Shown here: in pieces, positions 22,640 to 33,899 of the stretch
Position numbering within the stretch: position 1 is the first letter of the stretch
Layout of the letters: every line of letters starts with the position of its first letter
NCBI RefSeq assembly: GCF_023159225.1
Contig: NC_063172.1
Span: 34,890,832 to 34,954,831 of the forward strand
Origin: Perognathus longimembris pacificus
Taxonomy: Eukaryota; Chordata; Mammalia; Rodentia; Heteromyidae
Reading direction: 5' to 3'
DNA: 64,000 bases
Notes under the pieces: model-generated
Databases searched by the model: none
Seen by the model: only the letters and a program-made list of their open reading frames with translations
What the model was told of the DNA's origin: nothing
Translations under genes and position numbers: made by a program

Positions 22640-22950
22640 AAACAGTAGAAAGGGGAAAGGAAAAAGAAAGTATACTTGGTCATAACAAGTACTGAGGCAC
22701 ATTACACATGTATGATACCCACAAAACACTGTTTGAAAGACTGGAGAAAAGAAAAGGGGGCCATGAGTTAGAAGTAGAAAATGGGAAAGTAGAACATTGG
22801 AGATAATCCAGGATGGCTCTACTCAAAAAGAAGAGAGAATAACATAGAATATACAAGGGTGAATTTGTTCATATACACTATATATTCATGAAATTGTCAC
22901 AATGACATACTCCTGTGCTATTGATGTATATGCTAACTAAATAGTTAAAA
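22640..22950 (+). mobile_element. Older L1 3'UTR fragment (probable)
   Basis: A purine-rich block, then attcatgaaattgtcacaat and gctattgatgtatatgctaa, resembling 3' ends of an older murid-like L1 group. Confidence 0.45.
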
Positions 22951-23305
22951 TGGAGTTTGACAGTCATAATATAAGGAGTATAGTTTGTTTGTGGACCTAT
23001 CTAAAGGCAGGAACATCCAGGATCTGTTCTCAGCTTTGGAGCTAAAACCTTGAAACCATACCTTAGCAGCTTTCCAGGGGCTGTGGCTCAGACCCAAGAA
23101 CAGACAAATAGATCAATGAAATAGAACTAGGAATATGTAAGTAAATCCTTAATTCCTTAGTTTTATGGTCAATATACAAGTATTTCAAGGAAGGAAAGAA
23201 TAGTCTCAAACAGTGCTGTGACAATTGGATATCCACAAGCAAAAATAATGCAGGACCACACCACCAACTATATTTGAAAATAAACTCGAAATGGATCATA
23301 GGCAC

Positions 23306-23462
23306 AGGACTCTGGTGGCTCATGTCAGTAATCAAAGCTGAAGCTGAAATCTGAGGACTAGAGTCTGAAGCCAGATCAGGCAGACAATCTGAGAGACTGG
23401 TAGAATGCTATCCCTGAGCAGAAAAGCTAAGCAAGAATGTGAAGCCCTGAGTTTAAACCTCA
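23306..23462 (+). mobile_element. B1-Geo composite SINE (degraded)
   Basis: The left B1-like part (tctggtggctcatgtcagta) is followed by a shortened Geo part (actggtagaatgctatccct, ccctgagtttaaacctca). It inserted in the ancient L1, and its tail seems to have become the CA/CG tract that follows. Confidence 0.65.
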
Positions 23463-23516
<54 letters not shown>

Positions 23517-23537
23517 GCGCGCTCGCGCGCGCGCGCG
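23463..23537 (+). repeat. (CA)n followed by (CG)n alternating tract
   Basis: About 50 bp of CA repeat pass directly into gcgcgcgctcgcgcgcgcgc. The whole is alternating pyrimidine-purine except one step and includes about ten CpG sites in a region otherwise nearly free of CpG. The cysteine/valine-repeat frame on the reverse strand is an artefact. Confidence 0.97.
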
Positions 23538-24467
23538 AAAGGGTAATGGAAGTGCTAAATGTTTATATCTAATGCTAGATAACTCAAAAATGTAGAATGT
23601 CACTTTTGCTTAGGTGATGGCTTCTTAGATGCAATGCCAAAATCACAACAGAAGTAATTGGATTCATCAAACCTTACTACTTCTGTATCAAAAGATAACA
23701 TGGAAAACATGAAAAGATATCCCACACAATGAAAGAACATTTTTAAAAATTATTTATCTCACATGAGGCTTCTGCCTAGATAATACAAACATTCTCACAG
23801 CTAGGGAAATGTAAATCAAAACCATACCTACTAGTATAGTCATAATAAGAAAATACAATGAATATTGTGAAAAAATGTAGCAATGCTGGTAGCTTCCTAA
23901 TTTACTGGTAGAAATACAAAATAATGTAACCACACTGGAAAATAGTTTGGCACATCATCAAAATATCAAACATAGAGTTACCAAACAGTCCAACAATTCC
24001 ACTGTTGAGTACATACCCAAGAGAAATAAAAATCCATGACCATACAAAAACTTCTGCAAATGTTTGGAATGATGCACATCACTGAATGAACATAATAGTG
24101 TATACATACGATAATACTTAATAACAATGTAAAAGAAAGCATTAATCGCTTGCTATCACTTGAAGAAATCTTGAAAATATTATTCTAACTGAAAGAACTC
24201 AATCAGGATAAAACTACATATGATTTCATTTATATAAAATTTTCAGAGTAATCAATTCCATGGAGATTGAAACAGTTTTGTGACTAACAGGAACTGGAAG
24301 TACAGAACCAATGGAGTATTGAAAATGTTCTAAAACTACATTGTGGTAATAATTGCATAGTTCTGCAAACACGTAACATCTGCTAAACTCTACACATTAA
24401 GTAGACTATAAGGTGCAAGAATTACACTTCAACAAAGCTGTTTTGTCAGCATTAAAAATGGCGAAAA

Positions 24468-24645
24468 AGTACAGCAGTGGAGTGCAGTGGACATTGATGA
24501 AAGTGAACAATACAGCTCTTGGGCGGAAATAGGAGGGAGGGGATGGGAGTGAATGAGGGAACAGATGACACTGTAAGAAAGGAAGTATGCTTATTATCTC
24601 TGTATATCACCTCTATAATAACAATAAAGAAAATTAATATATTTT
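24468..24645 (+). mobile_element. L1 3' end, distinct subfamily
   Basis: A purine-rich 3'UTR block ends in ctgtatatcacctctataat, aacaataaagaaaat. It resembles the 3' end at 62780-63025 and differs from the young subfamily (which ends tgtacatcagtttgataata). Confidence 0.65.
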
Positions 24646-24651
24646 TAAGGT

Positions 24652-24875
24652 GAACTGAGTGTAGCTTAGTAGCAATGCACTCGTCTAACATGTGGAAATC
24701 CCTGGGTTCAATCTCCAGTAATGGGGGGGGGGATTCCCCTACAGGTCCCACTGCCACTAGGGCACTGTGGTATGCACCTACTATCCCAGCCTTCAGGATG
24801 AGGAAACGGGAGGATAAACAGTTTAAGGACAGATTGCACTATAGTGTGAGACCTTGTCTCTGAAAAAATAAAACA
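24652..24875 (+). mobile_element. ID + B1 composite SINE (B4-like)
   Basis: An ID-like monomer (ctgagtgtagcttagtagca, box B-like gggttcaatctcc) is joined through a G run to a B1-like monomer (actgtggtatgcacctacta, gtgagaccttgtctctgaaa) with an A-rich end. Confidence 0.7.
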
Positions 24876-24947
24876 GAGAGGGAAGTTTATGATATACTGT
24901 CATACTGTATTTTCATGCACTTGAGGTAAACATAATTTAAACACTCT

Positions 24948-25402
24948 ACATTAGTTTCCTGGGGCTACCATTGAAAAAAAACAACAAAAACTTGTGGCTT
25001 AAAATAATAGAAATGCATTGTCTCTCCTTTGGGAGGCTGCAAGTTCATTTAAAGTCATGCTATCTGCTGATTGTCTCCTGGGAATTCTGAGGGAGAATTG
25101 ATCCCATGCCTCTTTCCTAGCTTGCATTGGTTCCTGGCAAGCCCTGGCACTGTGTGATTCACCAATATATGACTTGTTCTCTAGCTCCACCTTCACAGAA
25201 CATTCTCCTCTGTCTTCTCATCTTTCCTCTGTCTCTCCCTTTTTTCCTCTTCTTCTAAGGCTCTCAACGAAATCAGATTAATATCTATCCTACTAACCTT
25301 ATTTTACATGACCACATCTACAAAGATGCTATTTCCAAATAAGTTCATTTTCACAGATACTATAATTAGGACAACATCTTTTGGGGAACAACTATAACAG
25401 AT
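24948..25402 (-). mobile_element. MaLR LTR, antisense, near full length
   Basis: Reads tagtttcctggggctaccat, a gtggcttaaaataatag block, and ends with ctatttccaaataagttcat, ggacaacatcttttggggaa and caactataacag, the standard antisense order of MaLR LTRs. Solo; no coding part. Confidence 0.75.
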
Positions 25403-25474
25403 TATAAATTATTTCAAGTGATTTGCTTATATAGACCTTTGTTCTACACAGTTCCATGTTAAGAACAAAGTAGG

Positions 25475-25695
25475 GGGTTGGGTATTGGTGGCTCACACCT
25501 GTAATCCTAGTTACTCAGGAGGCTGGAATCTGAGGATCACAGTTCGAAGCTAGCTTGAGCAGGAAAGTACATGAGACTCTTATATCCAATTAACCACCAG
25601 AAAACTGGAAGTGGAGCTGGCTCAAAGTGGTAGAGTGCTAGCCTTGAGCAAAAGAGCTCAGGGACAGCACCCAAGCTGAGTTCAAGTCCCAACAA
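25475..25695 (+). mobile_element. B1-Geo composite SINE
   Basis: The left part is B1-like: attggtggctcacacctgta, actcaggaggctggaatctg, and the linker gagactcttatatccaatta. The right part is Geo: tggtagagtgctagccttga, agctcagggacagcacccaa, then a box B-like gagttcaagtccc. This is the clearest forward copy of this composite type in the window. Confidence 0.87.
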
Positions 25696-25699
25696 AAAC

Positions 25700-26240
25700 A
25701 AAATTGAAAGAAAAAAGAGAAAAGTTGCTACTAAATAAGCATTCACTGACTCTTAAATTACTCCATTTATATAGCTGTCTTATGTAATTTGAGAGATCTT
25801 TAGGAAATTAGACTGTAATCTTACTTGAATTCAAGTCTTAATGCTTAATTAAGAGTACTTTTTTCTAATCAAAGCCTTTGGATTTGCATTCTTTTTCAAA
25901 ATAACTGGTTAATCGATTGTTTGCTGAATTGATCCAATAAGCCATTTAAAAAGAATCCTATTGCCTGGTTAACTCAGTTGCAATGATTCTTGAAGTTAGT
26001 CCTGTAGATTCAGCATTTAAAAAAAAAAAAACAATTTAAGCTTGTTTCCTCTAGCTTCTTCCAGTGTGCTCATGAAAATATTCTTATGATAATCATTCAT
26101 TCTTCTAATACTTCGGCCAAACAACCTCAAAATTCTATACTTCCATGTGAATCTATACACACATTTTAAAGGCACCTTTAATGACAGAAAATGTTTACTT
26201 GTTGAATTTCATGTTAAAGATATTAAAAACTGCTTGGGTT
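25700..26240. other. AT-rich unique sequence
   Basis: No gene or repeat recognised. Confidence 0.45.
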
Positions 26241-26244
26241 GGTT

Positions 26245-26350
26245 GGTTGATGCTTTGGCTTATTGAGACATAATCTTGCTGTGAACCTTGAAGTTGGCCT
26301 GGATCTCTAGAATGCCGAGATTATAGGCATGTGACAACATATCTGGCTAA
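26245..26350 (-). mobile_element. B1-like SINE, reverse strand
   Basis: Antisense pattern: gacataatcttgctgtgaac, agttggcctggatctctaga, gagattataggcatgtgaca. Confidence 0.65.
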
Positions 26351-26354
26351 AACA

Positions 26355-26785
26355 CTTTAATTTCTTATTTTTAATTAGTATTTATTAGTTGTACAAAGAA
26401 GAGGATCTCATTGTGATTGTGATAATTGCATTCATATATACAATGTACCCTGATCAAATTCACCCTTCCATCTCTCCCTTATCCTTTCTCTTTCTTCTTA
26501 AAACAATTTCAACAGGTTTCATTATTCTGTCTTGATATATGCATATGCAATACTTTAGCCATAGTGTCCTCATTCTCTCTCTCCTCTGACCCACCCCCCC
26601 CTCCTCCCACCATTTCTTGCAAAAACAGACCTGTTGGGCTTTCTGAGCAATCATTAAAAAAATATTTTTAATGTACATTAACTGTATAAAGGGTTTGTCA
26701 TGGCTTTTTACACATGAATGCGGTACAATTTAATCAGATTACCCTTATTACTCTCTTCTCTGTCCCTCTCAGCTTTTAGTATTAG
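26355..26785 (-). mobile_element. Older L1 3'UTR, antisense
   Basis: Antisense 3' end with ttattagttgtacaaagaag and gtaccctgatcaaattcacc, then a pyrimidine-rich tract at 26565-26610. It resembles the antisense end at 27413 and is clearly different from the young subfamily. Confidence 0.55.
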
Positions 26786-26995
26786 CCAATGTGCCCAACA
26801 CTTGACGAATGCATGAAGAAAATGTGGAGCATATATAGTGTGAAATACTACTCGGTCACAAAGAAAAAATGAAGTTGTCATTTACAGGAATGGAGATAGA
26901 ATGAGGTTATGTTTAACAAGATCTGCTTAGCTCACAAAGGCAATTATTGCATAGTTCTTTTCATTCAGAACATCTAGATCTAAAAGATAGACATG

Positions 26996-27026
<31 letters not shown>

Positions 27027-27110
27027 ATAATGAGATTGTGACTATGGTGTTGCTTGTGGAGATGAGGAGCAAAGGCGTGAGAGAAAGGGAATAATGGAGA
27101 ATCTCTTTTT
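26786..27110 (+). mobile_element. Older L1 ORF2 end/3'UTR with (GT)n
   Basis: The block tgcatgaagaaaatgtggag, then a cacaaagaaaaaatgaagtt block, fits the ORF2 end of an old L1. A (GT)n stretch lies at 27001-27026. Confidence 0.5.
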
Positions 27111-27304
27111 TTATATAGTCCTAGATACCTATTACTTTATCTTAAAAAGATAAATACCCAAGAATTTAGAGTTCTTTAAATATCTGTTGCACATTGAAAA
27201 GGGTATAGCTTTTGCTATCGATTAATCTACATCATGCAATGAACTCATAATTTTAATAGATTTTGTGATTAAAAAATTGTAATTATCATCTATTGTTGAA
27301 TAAC

Positions 27305-27412
27305 ATACCCCATTGCTAGGTGTCGTGGTGCATAGATTGTTCAAGCATGTATAGTGATTAGAGTACACACGACACTGGGAGGCTAATGCAGGAGGTTTAT
27401 GAGTTTGCAATA
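27305..27412 (+). mobile_element. Degenerate B1-like SINE
   Basis: The order gctaggtgtcgtggtgcata, gggaggctaatgcaggaggt, ttatgagtttgca is B1-like with an internal disruption at 27335-27370. Confidence 0.45.
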
Positions 27413-27830
27413 GTTTTTAATATTATTAAGTTGTACAAACAGATTACCATTCCGTGAGTCAGGTTTTGAGTACAATGCTTCTTGATCAGTTACTCCTTCC
27501 ATCATTCTCCCCTATTTCCCTCCTCCCAGCTCTACCCTCAAGTTAATGTACATTGGCTTATATGGGATTACATCACTGCCTTTGTACATCTTTCCTACCT
27601 CCTTTAATGAGCCCTCCCCTCAATTCTCCCTCCTCCCTCAAACATGTTTCCAATTCCTGGTGTTCATTTTATTAAATAGTTCATAAGTTGTAAAGAGGAG
27701 TCACATCTTTAAACTCCTCCTCTATCCCATCCTTTGCTCAGTTTGTTTATGTGCATATGCATAAAATCCTGTGTGTGTTATCATGTATGTTTGTATTTTG
27801 AATCTAGTTTCCATGTACAAGAGAAAACCA
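27413..27830 (-). mobile_element. Older L1 3'UTR, antisense
   Basis: The block ttaagttgtacaaacagatt, then tgagtacaatgcttcttgat, then pyrimidine-rich DNA with ccctcctcccagctctaccc. Same older 3'-end type as 26355-26785. Confidence 0.6.
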
Positions 27831-29995
27831 AGCAAAATAAAACTCCTGGAAAAGAAGATTGCATATAATTTTTTGTTCATATTTGTTCAATTATGAAGCA
27901 ACATAAGAAATTTACTCCAAAGTCTTCCCCAGATGGCTCTTGAACATGTGGTGAACTCATCTCACTTTGCTGGTTGTCACAGTATTCTGATATTTATCTT
28001 GAGTTAGTTATAGAGGATAGCATGAAATAATTTTGAGTATTTGTCATAGGTGTAGGTTGTTTTGGTTGTTTGAGTAGAACCATTTTACTAAATATTCACA
28101 ATTGCAAAATGTTTTATTGGTTCTAATTCCTTTATAGAACAGTAAGTGTAAATGCAGCCCACCATTTTAAGGCTATATGCAGCTTTTTAGAGCATTCCAG
28201 ATGTATAGGAAGATGTCTAAGTGCATCCCATAATAGTACTGAGAAACATTTTACTTAATTTGGAGTGATTAACCCAAAGGAAGAATCAATGCTTCACTAA
28301 ATAGAGGAAGGTTTCCTTACAAATGAGACAAAGAATGGATTTATAATGATTTATTTTTTACTTCTACTCTTGTGAATCAGGAATATTTTCTAGACCTAGA
28401 TACCTTTTGGCCTTGTTTCAATTTCTGTTTCCTGGATTCTGTTCTTAGTCCATGTCTATCTCACCTTCATATATTTCTTGACTTAATTTTTCCCCTAGGG
28501 ACCTGGACAACTAGAAGATAACCTCACTACTGTAATGTATACTGAAGATAAAGGCCACTTGCCTGGATTAAAAGCTTGGTAGGAAGAACAGGAATATTAT
28601 AGTTTGTTATTTATAAATTAACAGTCTAAAGCTACAATATATAAAATTCAATATTTTACTAGAAAGTAGACAGTAAAAGCACAATTTTTTCTTTGACTAT
28701 AAGCAGTAAGTCAATTCTTTATGTGAAGTTATCAGTAAGGCCCATCCAAGCTGCCCTACTCTTTCAACAATAATAATAGCCACCAATACATTTGGAGTAT
28801 TGAGAAATGCCTTTGTAGAGATTCGGCAATTCAACTAACAATAAATCAAGACCTTCTATTTTCTATATTAGACACACAGCAAGGAGAAGGACTGTGGCCT
28901 GCTCATCTCATCGTCCTCAATGCTTAGAAAATGTCCTTCAGAATGAAAGAAGTAATTAGGTACCTTTTATTTTTGGTTGCTCTTGCTTCCAAGTTTTAAT
29001 CACACTTACTGGAAGTAGAGCGGAAGACCAGTACTATACCTCTCAAAAGGTAATTACTACTATGCACTTAAGTATTTCTTTCTTTCCCGTGACTGTATTT
29101 ATCCACATCTTTCAATAGAAATAGGATAATAATATTTAAGAATCTAAGCAAGTTCTTAAACATCAAAACAGTACAATGCAGAATATAGCTCTGAGATGAA
29201 TACTGGACTCTGTAATGCTAGTGTGGTAACTTTGGGAAACTTACTTATTTTTCTACGACTGTGTTTCATTGCCTATAAAATGTGGATAAGTGATACTTAA
29301 ATTAATATTTTCAAGGGGGAAAACAATAGCCCCATTGGTCACATAGGAAAAAAGAGAGTTTTTCCAAAGTTTGCCTGTGTTGCTTCTGGGAATAGTTGTA
29401 GTAAAATTTTCTGTGGGTATAAGCTTATTATTAGATTTTAATTATGTCAAATTCATGTAATCAATGCATCTCTGTAAAATGTTCATGAATTAAACGATAC
29501 ATATTTTCTCTGCAGAAAAGTAATCCTAGCAAGTTTTTAAACTTCATACAAATATCAACACATAATAGGCAATATTTTGTGACATTTGTTCAATATTACA
29601 TTAAAAATTTTATATTCATGCTTAAACACTTCTAGCTCTTAATTGTTTTTTTTTTTAACAATTTCATAGCAACATTAGAAACCATATCTAAATGTTCCGT
29701 GTTTATACATCCGCTAACGTAGCTCATCTCTTAATACATCACTATTACATTTTGTGCTATTATGCTCTTCCTGAGGAAGAATTTCAGAGGTAACCCTAAA
29801 TTCATTTTTTCAGATATTAGTATTGCTGAAATAACTTATTTTGGACTAGTATTGTCAAAATATAGCTCCTGCCCTATATTTTTTATTTCTACTTCCCTCT
29901 TACTAGCTTGTTAAGTTGTTCTCTTATGCATAACACAATTTTATTCCTGTTCGATGCTAGAAGGCTAAAACCATTTAAGTACTATGTCACACTTT
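27831..29995. other. AT-rich unique sequence
   Basis: About 2.2 kb without a recognised repeat or gene. A short exon-like block at 28499-28577 is treated as a weak finding only. Confidence 0.5.
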
Positions 29996-29997
29996 TT

Positions 29998-30244
29998 ATT
30001 TTTGTGCTGTTTCTGGGGCTTAAATTCAGGGCCTGGGCACTGTCCCTAAAGTTTTGTGTTCAAGGTATTCTACCACTTGAGCTATAGCTCCACATCCAGC
30101 TTATTGGGGGGGGGGGGTGTAGGGATAAGTTAACTATAAGATAAGAATATCACAATCTTTTCTCACTGGTTTGGCTTCAAACCATGATCCTCAGATCTCA
30201 GCTTACTGAATAGCTAAAATTACAAGGCACCATAGCCGTCTAGC
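29998..30244 (-). mobile_element. B1-Geo composite SINE, reverse strand
   Basis: Antisense Geo part (ctaccacttgagctatagct) followed by a G run at 30105-30116 and the antisense B1-like part (tcctcagatctcagcttact, gaatagctaaaattacaagg). Confidence 0.78.
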
Positions 30245-30571
30245 TCATGCTTGTTATTTGGATAAATGGGACCATGTCTCTGTTTTCTGCTTTCTACTTG
30301 CTAGTTACCAATTTCTATTTTCTCTTTCTTACTTTCTTCTATATCTAGATTGATACTGCTTTTCTAACAGTGTTTTATTTACTATACTGATTTGAAAGCT
30401 GTTGGTTTTTTTGAGGAGTTATTTTTAATCTTTGGCATAAAAACATTTAGTTTGAAATTCCATAGATAAAATAGATAAGCCAAAAACACAGAGAAAATAT
30501 TTTCAAAACACAGATGTAATCAGAGATTGTATTCAAAATGTACAAGTAACTTTTATTTTATGTTGTATTTA

Positions 30572-30779
30572 TTCTTTTGAGCCAATCCTGGGGCTTGAAC
30601 TCAGGCCTTGGGCATTTCTTGAATGTTTTTGCTCAAGGCTACCACAGCTCCACTTGCAGCTTTTCTGGTTCTTTTATTGGAGAATAGAATTTCTCAGACT
30701 TTCCTGCCCTTGCTGACTTGGAACCATGATTATCACGTCCTGAGTAGCTAAGATTACAGGTATGAGCCACCAGATCCTA
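30572..30779 (-). mobile_element. B1-Geo composite SINE, reverse strand
   Basis: Antisense Geo (ggggcttgaactcaggcctt; tgctcaaggctaccacagct) and antisense B1-like half (gtcctgagtagctaagatta, caggtatgagccaccag). Confidence 0.8.
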
Positions 30780-30817
30780 GAAACAGTGACTTATGAAAGT
30801 CAAGATTTATATAAACA

Positions 30818-30945
30818 TCTAGGGGGCGAAGGTGGGAGAAAAACGAGGGAGGTAACAAGTTTGATAAGAAATGTACTCACTGCCTTATTATGAAACTGTA
30901 ATCCCCACCCCGCACATCAGTTTGACAATTAATTAATTAATTAAA
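30818..30945 (+). mobile_element. Very short L1 3' end
   Basis: Only the last about 130 bp of the L1 3'UTR are present (gaggtaacaagtttgataag, actgtaatccccaccccgca), followed by (TTAA)n and A. Flanks agatttatataaacatct (30804-30821) and agatttaaacatct (after the tail) look like a TSD differing by one 4-bp indel. Confidence 0.72.
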
Positions 30946-31084
30946 AAGATTTAAACATCTATAATATTGAGGTAGGCAAAGCTTACACAATATAGAAACA
31001 TTTTCTGTAATTATATGCAGTATATAAGTTATGTTTATATTACATGTAAGTTTTAGTGTGTATAAAAATTTAAAGTAAAACGTG

Positions 31085-31530
31085 ACACTATTTTACAGAG
31101 CTGAACAGAGTCTACTTAAGAGCACAGCAATTCTGCTCCTAGATAATAAACCCCAATGGTTTGAAAAGTTATATTTGCACAAAAACATGCAGATCACTAC
31201 TTATTTTAAAAGAAAAATAAGTAGAATCCAGGCAGGAATACATTGGACATGCCACAGAACTGAGAAAAATATGGAAAAGGATGGGTGGAAATGGGAGGAA
31301 ATGTTGAAGGAATGACATAGATTAAGACACATTGTATACATTAGTTCCTTTTTTAAACAGCAAAAAATTCAATACAGACCCTAAAAAGTGAGAGAAGAGG
31401 TAGAGTGGAAGGGGTGGGTGAGAAATAGGGTGACATTGATCACGAGGCACTGTATGTATAAACTGCTCTGTTGAATGGCAACTTCTTTATAAAACTACTT
31501 AAGGAAATTGAAATAAAAATAACTTTAGTC
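31085..31530 (+). mobile_element. Older L1 3' end(s)
   Basis: The final part reads aaatagggtgacattgatca, then ggcactgtatgtataaactg, then gttgaatggcaacttcttta. This marks a third 3'-end type, also present at 36860-37145 and, antisense, at 33900-34010. The frame at 31082-31315 is not recognisably ORF2. Confidence 0.6.
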
Positions 31531-31599
31531 CTTACTTAGGGACATAAAAATATTTAATTTACAAAGAATTAGACATCTAATTATGACTTTTAAAACCCT

Positions 31600-32365
31600 A
31601 TAAAATTTCTGGAGGAAAGCACACTGAAAAATCTTTATAACCCTGAGTTAGGCAATAATTTCTAAGCTTATGAGAAAAATGGAAAGCATTTAAGAAAACT
31701 AAAAATCAGATTTCATTGAAATTTAAATCCTCTGATCTTCAAAATACCATGTTAAAGGAAATGAAGAGATTAACCATGAATTATGATAAAATATGTGCAA
31801 AAACTGGTATCTTATTGAAGATTTCAATTTGGTATATATGAAAAACTCTTGTAATTCAATAAATAAGCAATTTGTTTTATTTTCCACTCCCTCCCACTCC
31901 AGACCAGAACTTGAATTCAGGGCCTGACACTTTTGCTCTACCACTTGAGCCATGTGTCCATCCCCAGTAATATTTTTAATTATCAAATGATTGAGACATT
32001 TCATTTGCAAAGAGATCTGGGTAGCAAATATGCATATAGAGTGATGCTCAATGTCATTATTCATCGCAGGAGTGTATATTAAAACCCAATGACATAATAC
32101 CACACATCTTTCAGAATAATGACAGTTTTTTCTAAAAATGGACAATACCAAATTAATCAAGGATGTGAAACAACTCATATTGTATACATTATTCTTAGAA
32201 ATGAAAAATGATATAGCTAATTAGTTTGGAAGAGTCTTACCAGATTTCTCAACAATTAAACTTCCAAACATTTATCCAAGAGAAATTCTATACAAGTTCA
32301 TTAAAGCTTTATTCCTAAGAGCCAAAACTACCAGTGATAATCTAATACATTTAAACTCATAAAAT
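31600..32365 (+). mobile_element. Ancient L1 (L1M-type) ORF2 fragment, interrupted
   Basis: The order aaaatctttataaccctgag, gttaggcaataatttctaag, then tctgatcttcaaaataccat and, after a SINE piece, attaaaacccaatgacataa and ccaagagaaattctatacaa follows the ORF2 C-terminal region of old mammalian L1. A reverse-strand frame across it is a shadow. Confidence 0.7.
31885..31970 (-). mobile_element. Geo-type right monomer, reverse strand
   Basis: Antisense motif: gaacttgaattcagggcctg, then tgctctaccacttgagccat. Only the right monomer is present; it interrupts the ancient L1. Confidence 0.6.
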
Positions 32366-32412
32366 ATATATACATACATATGTGTATATCTATATCTATA
32401 TCTATATATCAA
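32366..32412 (+). repeat. AT-rich (TATC/TATA)n repeat
   Basis: Runs of tatatacatacatatg and atctatatctatatct; the degenerate tail of the ancient L1. Confidence 0.8.
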
Positions 32413-33645
32413 TACAGTGGAAACTAGTCCTTAATACTACCAGACCAGTTTCCTCCTGGAAGTATACAGTTAGGTGACAGAATTCTGGCAATGTGCCACA
32501 TCTACTGCTCCCATTATTAGTTCAGGTTAGTTTTGTGATATTCTGTAGCACTGAATAATATGATCTGTACTAGATGAGGCTCTAAGGTCAGGAAAGCAAA
32601 CTCATACACAGAATATATGTTAAGACTGGCCAAAATGAATTGCTACTCCTATCAAAGAAGAAAAATGTCCTCGATAACCAACTTCCCTCCAAGTGGAAGG
32701 GTGGTCTTTTTCAAGGATACTATAAAAGGGGCTCAACCTTGATGGCTATTGGTGCAGGTTGAACTTTAAATAGCAACAGAAACTAGATATAACTGGATGA
32801 GTGGGAGGCCATATTTCATAGTCCATGCATACTTTCTATTCCTGCCATTGTGCTACTCCATTCACAAGCCCATTGCCCTTGAACCAAGTTAGACAATGAC
32901 AACAGCTGGCTGAGATCAAATGGCACTGTGTGTGTCTCTCTTCTACAGCAGATGCAATCTATCCCACACTAATTGTGACATAAAGATCTCATTCCAGTTT
33001 CCCCAAGCCAAGCCAGATTTCTCTCCTCCAAAATGTTTCAATCCTCTCATCTTTTCCCAGGGTTCTGACCAGCAGCTAGCCAAACTATTCATCACTGCCC
33101 ATGAGTTCATGTAACCCTTTATTGTGCTTCTTGACTTTCCCCATAAAAGAGCTTACAAAAAAGCATTATATAAAGCTCTTATAGTTGGGAGGATTTCTCT
33201 CCACAACTCTCTTTCAGGATTACTTCTGTATCAATCCATTTCTAAGTTCATGCCACATAGCAAGCCACTTCATCTATAATCATGTTTCGCCTTTCTGATT
33301 TTTGTTTATCTGGTAATAGGAATATCCCTAGATAGCCACCAGTGGCTGGTAAATGGAGTTCTGGAACACTTGCTTTTGATGCTCTGTTGGAGCTTCTGGA
33401 TCCAATCTTGAGCGTGAATGAATTTCAGAGGGCCTTCCCAACATTGTAATGTCATAGCTGTGGCAGAACAAAACTAATGATAGCTCTGAGCATGTGGTTA
33501 TTTGACTCACTGTGATTCCTCTTCAGAAGGGCTCAGCTAACTGCTGGAGTCCATTTGTTTCCAGAATAAAGTATGGTTCCAGCAGAGGGAATGGTTTAAC
33601 TCTACATTGTCAAAGCTAGTTTGTAATTCTCCTATTTTGGATTTC
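32413..33645. other. Unclassified, higher-complexity sequence
   Basis: About 1.2 kb less AT-rich than the flanks. It does not resemble B1, ID, Geo or L1. The short frames (32920-33114, 33328-33510) carry no recognised motif. An old LTR-element interior is one possibility, but no motif supports it. Confidence 0.3.
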
Positions 33646-33648
33646 TTT

Positions 33649-33702
<54 letters not shown>
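33649..33702 (+). repeat. (GT)n microsatellite
   Basis: Uninterrupted GT repeat for about 52 bp. Confidence 0.98.
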
Positions 33703-33704
<2 letters not shown>

Positions 33705-33893
33705 TGATACTGGTGTTTGAACTCAGGGCCTCACAGTCTTGCTTATCTTTTTTCCACTTAAGGTTGGTGCTCTACCACTTGAGCCACATCTTGTTAATGG
33801 CTATTGAAGATTAGAGTCTCTTGGATTTGGCTGCCCAGGATGGTTTCTAAAGCAAGATCTTCAGATCTCAGCCTCCTGCATGAGTGCCCAGCC
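33703..33893 (-). mobile_element. B1-Geo composite SINE, reverse strand
   Basis: Antisense Geo (actcagggcctcacagtctt; tgctctaccacttgagccac) and antisense B1-like half (ttcagatctcagcctcctgc). The adjoining GT repeat sits at the position of its tail. Confidence 0.8.
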
Positions 33894-33899
33894 CACAAT

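Larger units (their letters stand above)
23095..24462 (+). mobile_element. Ancient L1 (L1M-type) ORF2 end and 3'UTR, interrupted
   Basis: ORF2 sequence (agaacagacaaatagatcaa, gacaattggatatccacaag) runs to 23305, is interrupted by a SINE and a CA/CG tract, and resumes at about 23540 (cttcttagatgcaatgccaa; gtactgttgag-type block near 24000; gtggtaataattgcatagtt) to the end at about 24462. Confidence 0.78.

Noticed and set aside
23332..23514. Cys/Val-repeat peptide on the reverse strand
   Set aside because: Artefact of the CA repeat next to a B1-Geo SINE.
33649..33702. CRISPR-like or satellite array
   Set aside because: All tandem arrays here are mono- to tetranucleotide repeats without spacers; the organism is a mammal.
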